The position numbers and the translations under genes were made by a program. This document shows, piece by piece, positions 8,183-15,510 of a stretch of DNA of 32,732 bases (position 1 is the first letter of the stretch; every line of letters begins with the position of its first letter). The DNA lies in contig CADBOG010000120.1 of the NCBI GenBank assembly GCA_902796265.1, positions 1 to 32,732 of the forward strand. The letters are read 5' to 3'. This DNA is from an uncultured Bacteroidota bacterium. Its GTDB lineage: Bacteria > Bacteroidota > Bacteroidia > Bacteroidales > P3. Below the pieces are notes generated by a model. The model was not told where the DNA came from, did not search any database, and saw only the letters and a list, made by a program, of their open reading frames with translations.

Positions 8183-8350
8183 CATTAGATAATTGATATT
8201 TATGGTGTATATGCAATTGGGCATTATTGGTCTTCCACTGATAATTCTACGACACAGGCTAAAGCAAGGTATTTTGATATATACAATTTTAATGAAGAAG
8301 ATTTTGACCGCTCAAATGGTTGTTCCGTCAGATTGGTTAGAACCAACTAA
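8183..8350 (+). pseudogene. 3' remnant of a FISUMP-domain protein gene
   Basis: In one frame ending at TAA 8348-8350 the translation includes GHYWSSTDNSTTQAKARYFD, then FNEEDFDRSNGCSVRLVRTN and a stop. WSSTxNSxxQAxxxxF followed by SVRLVR at the C-terminus is the signature of the FISUMP (Fibrobacter major paralogous, TIGR02145) domain found in many Bacteroidetes surface lipoproteins. Only about 50 residues remain open. In-frame stops at 8180 and 8186 interrupt the frame upstream, and there is no start codon, so this is a truncated gene end. A promoter at 8021-8051 and a terminator directly after the stop are still intact, which suggests internal loss from a once complete gene. Confidence 0.75.
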
Positions 8351-8376
8351 CCACCACCTCGTTTCTGAGTAGTGGT
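8350..8376 (+). terminator. Rho-independent terminator after the FISUMP remnant
   Basis: ACCACCAC (8350-8357) pairs with GTAGTGGT (8369-8376) with one wobble, followed by TTTGTTATTTT. It begins at the last base of the remnant's stop codon. Confidence 0.75.
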
Positions 8377-8408
8377 TTTGTTATTTTGATAATTCACAAC
8401 TATTTGCA

Positions 8409-8441
8409 AAAACCGCCGTCGCGAATCGCGACGGCAGTTTT
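8409..8441. terminator. Strong, probably bidirectional terminator
   Basis: A perfect 9-bp GC-rich stem, GCCGTCGCG (8415-8423) and CGCGACGGC (8427-8435), closes an AAT loop. AAAAC and GTTTT on either side extend it past one mismatch. The flanks give a U-run in both directions. It insulates the remnant from the gene at 8714. Confidence 0.85.
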
Positions 8442-8588
8442 ATGTATTCTCGCACAGCAATACCATCATCATAGCATCATCACACATTGTCGAAGCTTGC
8501 AATCCTTGTATTTTGAACTGAATTCAGAACTATGAGCAATCACATCGATAATCGTTTATTATTCTGCCATAATAGTATGTTTTAATTT

Positions 8589-8657
8589 GCTACTATCGAA
8601 TAATATCTTTTGCCACCATCGAAAGATATCTTTTGCTGCTACCGAAAGATATTTTTT
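8589..8657 (+). repeat. Three 23-bp tandem repeats upstream of a promoter
   Basis: Exact period of 23 bp: units at 8589-8611, 8612-8634 and 8635-8657. Each follows the pattern GCYRCYAYCGAAWRATATYTTTT. A weaker fourth copy may lie at 8566-8588. The block ends 20 bp before the -7 box of the gene at 8714, so the repeats occupy roughly -35 to -105, the place expected for activator or repressor binding sites. Confidence 0.75.
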
Positions 8658-8677
8658 CCTATCATAAAAAGATTTTG

Positions 8678-8685
8678 TAACTTTG
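8678..8685 (+). promoter_or_regulatory. -7 promoter box of the 8714 gene
   Basis: TAACTTTG matches TAnnTTTG and lies 28 bp before the ATG. At the expected -33 position the sequence is TTTTTTC rather than TTTG, and the 23-bp repeats start just there. This would fit a promoter that needs a protein bound to the repeats. Confidence 0.55.
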
Positions 8686-8713
8686 CATTTCTGAAACAAA
8701 AAACATAATAATC

Positions 8714-9283
8714 ATGCATTTATTACAAAAGCCTTATAGTCAAGTATCTATAATATTATTCTTTTTGTCTCTGTTTGTTGCGCTAACGGCCAACGCTCAG
8801 GACTCTTTGTCTGTCAATCAGCCTCGATTCTCAACCTATTTTGTCGAGTCGAGATGGCAGCTGGGGCCCGCACAAAAAAAAGAATTCGGCCAATTCAATC
8901 TCGACCTCGGTGTTGGACTCCAATTCACATCCCTTCCTGACAAGTGGGGTTGGTATGCAAGCGCGACATATATCAATAGCGACCTACAAGGCATCCACGG
9001 CGGTATCGCCTACAGACTTTTAGGCTTTGCCCACAAAATCGACCTCCAGTTTTATAGCGGCCTCAGCTGCGGTTTCATGAACTTCTTCAACGGCGACCCT
9101 ATTAATATCCGCCCAGGACTGGATGCCGGCATCCGTATCTCCCTCGGCGCCAAGGTCAAAAGATCCCGCTTCGCATGGACAAGTGTCTCCATGGGTATGA
9201 CCAACTATTGGGATCGTCCCTTCTTAACCTTCGGCATGAGCCTCGACATCACCGCCTCGATGGCATTGGGCCTCTTGTTGTAG
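8714..9283 (+). CDS. Predicted outer-membrane beta-barrel protein, unknown
   Basis: A 189-residue secreted protein. Residues 1-29 are a signal peptide with an ANA|QD cleavage site. The mature part alternates hydrophobic and polar residues with many aromatic and glycine positions (GQFNLDLGVGLQF, KWGWYASATYI, GIHGGIAYRLLGF, RFAWTSVSMGMTNYW, FLTFGMSLDITASMAL), the pattern of a small porin-like or OmpW-like barrel of about eight strands. I do not recognise a specific family. The gene stands alone, with 23-bp repeats and a -7 box before it and the composite repeat region after it. Localisation is moderately certain and function is open. Confidence 0.75.
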   Translation: MHLLQKPYSQVSIILFFLSLFVALTANAQDSLSVNQPRFSTYFVESRWQLGPAQKKEFGQFNLDLGVGLQFTSLPDKWGWYASATYINSDLQGIHGGIAYRLLGFAHKIDLQFYSGLSCGFMNFFNGDPINIRPGLDAGIRISLGAKVKRSRFAWTSVSMGMTNYWDRPFLTFGMSLDITASMALGLLL

Positions 9284-9350
9284 CTTGTGCTATTAAGAGT
9301 TTGAAACCATGCATCACAGCAGATGGTATTCGCTTATTTATCGTCTGTCA

Positions 9351-9362
9351 ATTATCGATAAT
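9351..9362. repeat. 12-bp perfect palindrome
   Basis: ATTATCGATAAT reads the same on both strands. It lies one base before the 8-bp-repeat hairpin at 9364-9430 and may be a protein-binding site at its edge. Confidence 0.5.
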
Positions 9363-9363
9363 C

Positions 9364-9430
9364 GCTACAGTGCTACAGTGCTACAGTCAAAAAAACGGAC
9401 TGTAGCACTGTAGCACTGTAGCACTGTAGC
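9364..9430. repeat. Long hairpin built of 8-bp tandem repeats
   Basis: Three head-to-tail copies of GCTACAGT (9364-9387), an 11-nt A-rich centre (9388-9398), then four copies of the reverse complement ACTGTAGC (9399-9430). A 25-bp perfect stem can form with a 9-nt loop AAAAAAACG. No U-run follows on either strand, so it is not a standard terminator. It lies between convergent genes. Confidence 0.9.
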
Positions 9431-9458
9431 AAAACAAAGAGCATAAAAAGTCAGAATC

Positions 9459-9579
9459 AACTCTTACTTAACTCCTACTTAACTCCTACTTAACTCCTAC
9501 TTAAGTCTAACTCAACTCTGACCTAACTCTGACTTAACTCTGACCTAACTCTGAATTAACTCTGAATTAACTCTGACCA
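9459..9579. repeat. 11-bp tandem array, 11 units
   Basis: Eleven consecutive 11-bp units follow AACTCYKACTT with variants: AACTCCTACTT three times, AACTCTGACCT, AACTCTGAATT, and one AAGTCTAACTC. The period is close to one DNA helical turn. The last unit takes part in a 10-bp perfect inverted repeat, AATTAACTCT (9565-9574) with AGAGTTAATT (9585-9594). It has no unique spacers, so it is not a CRISPR. A five-unit version occurs at 26343-26397. Confidence 0.9.
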
Positions 9580-9617
9580 ATATTAGAGTTAATTCAAGTC
9601 CGTGTTTTTGTAAAAAT

Positions 9618-9733
9618 CTTACACCCTTACAGTCTTACAGTTCAAAATCAGCTATTACATATCTCAAATCAACAAATATTGATTTGTTTTTCGAATATCC
9701 CCAAAACGAACTGTAAGACTGTAAGGGTGTAAG
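9618..9733. repeat. Perfect 26-bp inverted repeat with 64-nt loop
   Basis: The arms at 9618-9643 and 9708-9733 are exact reverse complements. Each arm is itself built from 8-bp steps, CTTACACC, CTTACAGT, CTTACAGT, then TC, which resemble the GCTACAGT unit of the hairpin at 9364-9430. The loop contains a smaller inverted repeat, CAAATCAA (9665-9672) with TTGATTTG (9679-9686). The right arm is 32 bp past the stop of sstT, so it could end that minus-strand transcript, but no U-run follows. Confidence 0.9.
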
Positions 9734-9765
9734 GAATCATTGTTACTTTATATAATCACAGCACT

Positions 9766-10998
9766 TCACTCCTCCCCGCGCTTCTTGCGGTCGTAGTATT
9801 CGGCTGTCGCCGTGAAGAAGGCATCGCCGCTGCTGTTCAATGCCGTCTCGACAGAATCCTGCACCACTCCGATAATGAAGCCCACGGCAACAGCTTGCAT
9901 TGCCACCTCGTTGGGAATGCCGAAAAACGAACAGGCCATCGGTATCAGCAACAAGCTTCCGCCAGCAACTCCCGAAGCGCCACAGGCTCCAAGCGTGGCA
10001 ATAACACCAAGGAAGAGAGCTGAAGCAAAGGTCACCTCAATGCCGAGCGTATGGGCAACTGCAAGCGAGAACACCGTGATGGTCACAGCGGCTCCATCCA
10101 TATTGATAGTCGCGCCAAGAGGAATGCTTACGGAATAAAACTTCTCGTCAAGCCCCAACTTCTTGCATAATGCCATATTGATTGGGATGTTGGCTGCCGA
10201 CGAGCGTGTGAAGAATGCCTGCAATCCACTCTCCTTCAGACAAGTGAAAAGCAACGGATAAGGATTACGTCGTAAGAGGATAAACGATATAAGCGGATTG
10301 AAGATGAAAGCGTTGGCAAGCATGCAGCCAACAAGCAGCAGTAGCAGGTGACCGTAGGTGGTGAAGACCGAAAGGCCATTCTCACTAACTGTCGTGAACA
10401 CAAGACCAAAGATGCCGAACGGAGCAAACTGAATAACCCACTTGACAACACGCGAAACAACGTCGCTAAGGTCGTGGACAACCTGAACGGTAGACTTCGA
10501 CGCGGTGGTCTTCAACGCTACGCCAACCACTATCGACCAGAAGAGAATGGCTATGTAGTTGGCTTGGGCTATAGCCGCGATAGGATTGCCTACCATGTTG
10601 GTAAGCAAGTTGGTGAAGACATCTGAAAGCGTGCCAGCACCCTGATTGACAACATCAGTTGCTGTTCCCTCGAGCTGGAGTGTCACTGGGAAGAGGAAGC
10701 TACCCACAACGGCACATACGGCTGCTATGAATGTGGAGAGGATATAGATGGCTATCAGCGAACTGAAACGACGACCCATACCCTGTCCGGCTTTGGCCAC
10801 CGATGAGATGACCAGCACGGCGACAAGCACGGGAGCTATGCCCTTCAAGGCGCTGACGAACATGCGACCAAGTATGCCGATGCCACTCCAACTGGGCAAC
10901 AGTATTCCCAACAAGGCACCTATCAACAGACCTATCAAGATTCGCAACAAGAGCGATGTCTCGACATATTTACGGAGTATTCTTTTTGCGATGTTCAT
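9766..10998 (-). CDS. sstT: Na+/serine-threonine symporter SstT
   Basis: A 410-residue inner-membrane carrier of the dicarboxylate/amino acid:cation symporter family. It imports serine and threonine with sodium. The hallmark segments of SstT are present almost unchanged: FTRSSAANIPINMALCKKLG, SIPLGATINMDGAA, CGASGVAGGSLLLIPMAC and VGFIIGVVQDSVETALNSS. These include the serine-rich re-entrant loop and the helix that bind substrate and Na+. Length matches the family. Its ATG overlaps the TGA of the GH97 gene (ATGA, 10995-10998), so the two are translationally coupled. It is the last gene of the long guaB-led minus-strand series. Confidence 0.96.
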   Translation of the reverse strand: MNIAKRILRKYVETSLLLRILIGLLIGALLGILLPSWSGIGILGRMFVSALKGIAPVLVAVLVISSVAKAGQGMGRRFSSLIAIYILSTFIAAVCAVVGSFLFPVTLQLEGTATDVVNQGAGTLSDVFTNLLTNMVGNPIAAIAQANYIAILFWSIVVGVALKTTASKSTVQVVHDLSDVVSRVVKWVIQFAPFGIFGLVFTTVSENGLSVFTTYGHLLLLLVGCMLANAFIFNPLISFILLRRNPYPLLFTCLKESGLQAFFTRSSAANIPINMALCKKLGLDEKFYSVSIPLGATINMDGAAVTITVFSLAVAHTLGIEVTFASALFLGVIATLGACGASGVAGGSLLLIPMACSFFGIPNEVAMQAVAVGFIIGVVQDSVETALNSSGDAFFTATAEYYDRKKRGEE

Positions 10999-13340
10999 TT
11001 CGATGCTATTTCTCTAATACTTACTGCGAAACCGCCACAAGGAGCCATCCGTAGTTTGAGTACGCTCTTGCTTGTGACTTTCTTCTTTGTTATCGTGTAA
11101 GACTGTGGTTTGTAGCTTTCGCCCGGGATTCCAGAGGCATCCTTTGCGTCGGCATAGATGATGGCTTCATAGCTCTTGCCCGGAGTGAGGAAGTCAAGTT
11201 TGACAGAGAACTCGCGAGCATTCTCATCGGTGATACCACCCACATACCAAGTGTCCAAAGCTTTTAATCTCGCCAAATCGCTCTGCTTGCCATTCTCATC
11301 CAATCCGTATACAAAGCGTGCTGCGCTGCTGACAACGTCCTTCTTGCCGTCGGACAGCTCCCCTACCCCTTCGGCTGCCTTATTCAGCGATGACACCTTG
11401 GGCTTGCGTGCGGTGACGATATAGTCGCCAGGTTCGGCATAGAGATAGATGCTGGTGTCCCAATCGACAGCAACATCCTTTATGAACTGGAAAGCATCGA
11501 GATAGGGTTCGTAATGTTCAGGGAAGTCGGCTGCCATCTGAAGCGGTGAATAAAAAGTGACATAGAGTCCCAATTGGTTACAGATAGTATGTTGCATTTT
11601 GCCGCCCCAAGAGACAATCTTGCCCATATCGGGTTCGAAAATGCCTGGAGTATAATCCATCGGACCACCTTGCAGTCGCGTGAACGGCAGAATGGAGGTA
11701 TGGCCAGGATGGATGCGCTCGCGGAACTCGGTTCCCATGGCACTCTCGTTGCCAATCATGTTGGGCCATGTGCGACACAAACCAGTAGGTCGCACTGCTT
11801 CGTGGGCATTGACCATTATATGATGCTTGGCGGCCTCAACGATGGCGTAGTGATAATGGTTGTTGATTGGCTGGCTGTAGTGTCCCTCTGCAAATGGGAT
11901 GATGGTGCCTACATATCCGCTCTTGACGGCATCATAGCCATACTTGTTCATAAGATTATAGGCCTTCTCCATCCAACGCTCATAGTTGACTGTCGATGCG
12001 CTGCTCTCGTGGTGCATGATAAGGCGGATACCCTTCTCATGGGCATACTTGTTCAAAGCGGGCAAGTCGAAATCGGGATAGGGCGTGAGGAAATCGAACA
12101 CAAACTCCTTCTGCTTGCCGTACCAATCCTCCCAACCGATATTCCAACCCTCGATAAGGAGGGCGTCGAAACCATGTTTGGAGGCAAAATCGATATAGCG
12201 ACGCACGTTGGCATTGTTGGCGCCATGTGTGCCATTGGGTTTGGCATGTTCGAAATCGGTCTCACCGAGCCGCACCGAAGGATACTCATTGGTATAGCTC
12301 CAAGTGCTTTTGCCCGATATCATCTCCCACCATACACCCATGTATTTTACGGGGTGAATCCAACTGACATCCTCCAAAGCACAGGGGTCGTTGAGGTTGA
12401 GTATCAGACGCGAACGCAGAACATCGGTAGCCTTCTCGCACACCATAACGGTTCGCCACGGAGTGTGGCACGGTGCCTGCATACGGCCTTTGTAGCCAGC
12501 AGCATCAGGACAGAGCCATGCGCGGAAGGTGTAGCTCTTGGGGTCGAGGTTGAGATGCATCGTCGGGTAATCGAGGGTAGCTGCCTCGTGGATGTTGATA
12601 TAAAGCCCATCGTCGGTCTTCATCTGCAGAGCTGTCTGTACGCCGTTGCGCGAGAAATCGGTCCACGGCCAACCGCCATGCTCATGACCTTTCTCATAAA
12701 GGCTGTCTATCTGCGAGAGGCGGCTCTGGGTGTAGTTGTACTCCTGAGTGTCATAGTCGCCCGGAATCCACCAAGCAGTATGGTTGCCGGTCATAGCAAA
12801 TTCTGTCAGCTCCTCCTTTATCCAGAAGCAAACCAAAGCATTATCCTCCTCGGGAGGATATTCTTGTCTCAAGAGTAAGGGTATCAACGACTGTGGGAAC
12901 TCGTAACGGAAACCCAATCCATCGTCGTAGAGGCGGAAGCGTATCTGCATCACGGTAGCGCGCTTCTCGGTGCTATGATCCATACTCGCTATGCTGCCTA
13001 TCGGCTGCTCGAGGGTTACAAGCATCTCATTGTAGTGGTTGCGGATGTTTGCCTCTTCGCCCCATACGGGATGCCACACCTCGTCGAAGCTGCTGCGCTC
13101 GGTTGCCTTGAGTACGAATGCATGTGCCAAGTCGTCGCGCCACTCTAGCGTGAATCCCATCTTGGAGCTCTTCACAACCTCCTTACCGTCGCGGCAGAGG
13201 CTATAGTATGGAACACCATCCTTCAATTCGAATCGGAGCTCCAGACGGCCGTCGGGACTCTTCTGTCGCTCGGTTGCTGTCTGACAAACAACTAACTCTG
13301 CCGCCATCAGCAGCATCACAAGAAGTACAATTTTTTTCAT
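10995..13340 (-). CDS. susB: GH97 alpha-glucosidase, SusB-like
   Basis: A 781-residue secreted glycoside hydrolase. A signal peptide (1-20) precedes an N-terminal beta-sandwich (to about 300), a TIM barrel (about 300-600) and a C-terminal beta domain. The residues that define the inverting SusB type are visible: HHESSAS (Glu445), NAHEAVRP (Glu514, general base) and GNESAMGTE (Glu532 and Glu538, the latter the general acid). The spacing equals that in SusB of Bacteroides thetaiotaomicron. Expected activity is release of glucose from alpha-linked malto-oligosaccharides in the periplasm. No susC, susD or regulator is near. The gene sits between panB (21 bp) and sstT (overlap). The symbol reflects family similarity, not a sus locus. 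Confidence 0.93.
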   Translation of the reverse strand: MKKIVLLVMLLMAAELVVCQTATERQKSPDGRLELRFELKDGVPYYSLCRDGKEVVKSSKMGFTLEWRDDLAHAFVLKATERSSFDEVWHPVWGEEANIRNHYNEMLVTLEQPIGSIASMDHSTEKRATVMQIRFRLYDDGLGFRYEFPQSLIPLLLRQEYPPEEDNALVCFWIKEELTEFAMTGNHTAWWIPGDYDTQEYNYTQSRLSQIDSLYEKGHEHGGWPWTDFSRNGVQTALQMKTDDGLYINIHEAATLDYPTMHLNLDPKSYTFRAWLCPDAAGYKGRMQAPCHTPWRTVMVCEKATDVLRSRLILNLNDPCALEDVSWIHPVKYMGVWWEMISGKSTWSYTNEYPSVRLGETDFEHAKPNGTHGANNANVRRYIDFASKHGFDALLIEGWNIGWEDWYGKQKEFVFDFLTPYPDFDLPALNKYAHEKGIRLIMHHESSASTVNYERWMEKAYNLMNKYGYDAVKSGYVGTIIPFAEGHYSQPINNHYHYAIVEAAKHHIMVNAHEAVRPTGLCRTWPNMIGNESAMGTEFRERIHPGHTSILPFTRLQGGPMDYTPGIFEPDMGKIVSWGGKMQHTICNQLGLYVTFYSPLQMAADFPEHYEPYLDAFQFIKDVAVDWDTSIYLYAEPGDYIVTARKPKVSSLNKAAEGVGELSDGKKDVVSSAARFVYGLDENGKQSDLARLKALDTWYVGGITDENAREFSVKLDFLTPGKSYEAIIYADAKDASGIPGESYKPQSYTITKKKVTSKSVLKLRMAPCGGFAVSIREIASK

Positions 13341-13361
13341 GATGTATGATGTATGTTGTCT

Positions 13362-14180
13362 CTAATACTGTTCCCTTTCGTTGGGGAAGTCTTGCGACTT
13401 GACATCACTGATATACTGGCGTATGGCGTTGGAGATATCCTCTCCTATGGTGCCATAGAGTCGCAAGTATCGCGGCTTGAACTGCTGCGTGATGCCAAGC
13501 ATATCCTGAAGCACCAGCACCTGACCATCGACACCGCTGCCGGCTCCAATTCCGATGACCGGTATCTTGACCTCTGAAGCTATCCTGCCTGCCAATGCTG
13601 CGGGTATCTTCTCAAGCACCATAGCGAAACAGCCTGCCTCCTCAAGGACATGGGCATCGTGAATCACTCTGTTTGCCTCTTCTTCTTCGGTTGCTCGCAC
13701 AGCGTATGTGCCAAACTTGTTGATGCTCTGTGGGGTAAGTCCCAGATGTCCCATTACAGGTATGCCTGCACTAAGGATTCGCTGAATCGACTCAAGCACC
13801 TCTTCGCCTCCTTCAAGCTTTACGGCATCGGCTCCTGTCTCTTTCATGATGCGGATGGCTGAGGCGAGTGCCTGCTTGGAGTTGCCCTGATAGGTTCCGA
13901 AAGGCATATCGACCACCACCAACGCACGGTTGATGGCACGCACCACCGATGAGGCGTATACAATCATCTCGTCGAGGGTGATGGGCAATGTGGTCTTGTA
14001 TCCTTCCATAACGTTGGCCGCACTATCGCCAACAAGGACGACATCAATCTTGGTGCGGTCGAGTAGCTGCGCCATCGAGAAATCGTAGGCTGTAAGCATG
14101 GCAATCTTCTCGCCATGCAGTTTCATATTTTGTAGAACACGTGTTGTGACCTTCGTCACATCTGTCTGTAAATAAGCCAC
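13362..14180 (-). CDS. panB: 3-methyl-2-oxobutanoate hydroxymethyltransferase
   Basis: A 272-residue cytoplasmic enzyme, first step of pantothenate synthesis: 2-oxoisovalerate plus methylene-tetrahydrofolate gives ketopantoate. Family motifs run in order: [33 protein letters not shown] (metal-binding Asp), [10 protein letters not shown] (second metal Asp), DAVKLEGG (Lys), [23 protein letters not shown] (catalytic Glu) and [21 protein letters not shown]. The length is typical. It lies 13 bp after the unknown secreted gene and 21 bp before GH97, in the guaB-led series. No other pan gene is in the window. Confidence 0.97.
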   Translation of the reverse strand: MAYLQTDVTKVTTRVLQNMKLHGEKIAMLTAYDFSMAQLLDRTKIDVVLVGDSAANVMEGYKTTLPITLDEMIVYASSVVRAINRALVVVDMPFGTYQGNSKQALASAIRIMKETGADAVKLEGGEEVLESIQRILSAGIPVMGHLGLTPQSINKFGTYAVRATEEEEANRVIHDAHVLEEAGCFAMVLEKIPAALAGRIASEVKIPVIGIGAGSGVDGQVLVLQDMLGITQQFKPRYLRLYGTIGEDISNAIRQYISDVKSQDFPNEREQY

Positions 14181-14193
14181 GGGATTGTGTATT

Positions 14194-15474
14194 TTATTTC
14201 TTTTCTTCTATTTCTTCATCGTCTTTATATCTGCTATCTTCTTCCTGCTGCTCTTCTATCTCGTCAACTTCATCTTCGATGATTCGCATCAGGGCGCGAA
14301 GCGGCTTCTTTATCTCATAGTCACCATGCTTGCCGAGACGATAGGCTTTCCAATGGCTCCCCTCTGCTGCAAAGGAGCCATCCTCCATATCGGTCTTGCA
14401 CTCATAGAAATAGTCGTCCAACTCGTTGGGTTGGATTCGTTTGCCCAAGAAGATGGTATCCAGCTGGGTGACATTGATTGCCGCCTGAACGCTGAGCGAT
14501 ACCTTCGAGGGCATTTTCTTTGTTGTCAATGCCTTGTATTCTACGCCCTTGCTCGAATACTTCTTTCCAAAGATTCGGATTTTGTTGTCGAGCTGCTCCT
14601 GTGTGACCGGGAAACGGACATAGATTGAATCGGGCAACACTTTTGAACATTCGCCGAAATCGCGATGTATGCTACTGTGTATCACAATGTAGCCTACTTG
14701 AACGATATACTGCTTCTTATGTGGCACAAGGAAATAATCCTCTACGATGGGACGATATTCGAGATGCTCCTCTATTGAGAATGTGACATTTGCGGGGCAG
14801 CTGTCCTTGGTGCCTTCAACGCTATAGAGCGAACCGCGTTTCATGAAGACCGAAGCATAATAGCCTCGTATGGTGGTGTCCATCGAAGGAACAACACATC
14901 CTCGCGATGCTCCAAGACATGCATCAGGGTCGTTCTCGAATGTCACCAACACACAGTTGTCGAGCGAAATGTTGCCATTTAGCACTCGACGGCTCTCAGG
15001 CAAATCGGAACTGCGGTATGCCTTTCGCGTTACAGGTACCTCGTAGCGAACCATCTCAACCGTATCACCATGACAATGGCATTTGATGGGATTGACTGCA
15101 TAACGGATTGGGAACGGAGCATAGCAACGCCCTGCAAAATAATCATATACTTTCTGCACTCGCTCCTCCGAGAGGCTCTCGCTGCCGCTATAACCCTCGA
15201 TGGTCATTGAATACATCTTGGGATTGTGACGGTCGGAGAAGGTGACTCGGTAAGCTGAATCGAGCCAGTCGAGTGCTTCCACGCCGTATGCCGAGGACCC
15301 ACCGCTGAACGTGATGAGAAGGCAGAACTTTTCGGGATGCTCCATCGCCTTCTTCATATTCTTGATAGGCTTGGCGCTGGGTATGTAGATGCCTGTTTGT
15401 GCATGCAGATTCAATCCGCTGGCTACAAATGCCGTCAAGAGGATTGAAAGTACTATATGTCGATATTTAAACAT
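14194..15474 (-). CDS. Secreted protein of unknown function
   Basis: A 426-residue protein with a signal peptide cut at LHAQ|TG (about residue 25) and no further membrane span. The mature part contains [28 protein letters not shown] near the first third, scattered cysteines that could form disulphides, and beta-rich stretches. The last 35 residues are strongly acidic ([20 protein letters not shown] and on), a low-complexity tail that is probably disordered. I do not recognise the family. It is placed between moxR (36 bp) and panB (13 bp), after two periplasmic folding factors, so a role in the periplasm or outer membrane is plausible but not shown. Confidence 0.85.
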   Translation of the reverse strand: MFKYRHIVLSILLTAFVASGLNLHAQTGIYIPSAKPIKNMKKAMEHPEKFCLLITFSGGSSAYGVEALDWLDSAYRVTFSDRHNPKMYSMTIEGYSGSESLSEERVQKVYDYFAGRCYAPFPIRYAVNPIKCHCHGDTVEMVRYEVPVTRKAYRSSDLPESRRVLNGNISLDNCVLVTFENDPDACLGASRGCVVPSMDTTIRGYYASVFMKRGSLYSVEGTKDSCPANVTFSIEEHLEYRPIVEDYFLVPHKKQYIVQVGYIVIHSSIHRDFGECSKVLPDSIYVRFPVTQEQLDNKIRIFGKKYSSKGVEYKALTTKKMPSKVSLSVQAAINVTQLDTIFLGKRIQPNELDDYFYECKTDMEDGSFAAEGSHWKAYRLGKHGDYEIKKPLRALMRIIEDEVDEIEEQQEEDSRYKDDEEIEEKK

Positions 15475-15510
15475 GTAAATGGTTTTTTTGCAACTGCGTG
15501 ACGAAGATTG

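Noticed and set aside
9364-9430. Ordinary rho-independent terminator for the convergent genes.
   Set aside because: The stem is long and repetitive and no U-run follows on either strand.
9459-9579. Possible CRISPR array.
   Set aside because: The units are 11 bp, directly abutting, with no unique spacers and no cas genes nearby.
11574-12878. 434-residue plus-strand open frame opposite GH97, and a similar one at 5041-6348 opposite trkA.
   Set aside because: Both lie entirely antisense to genes with full catalytic or binding motifs. Long antisense frames are expected from the codon use here.
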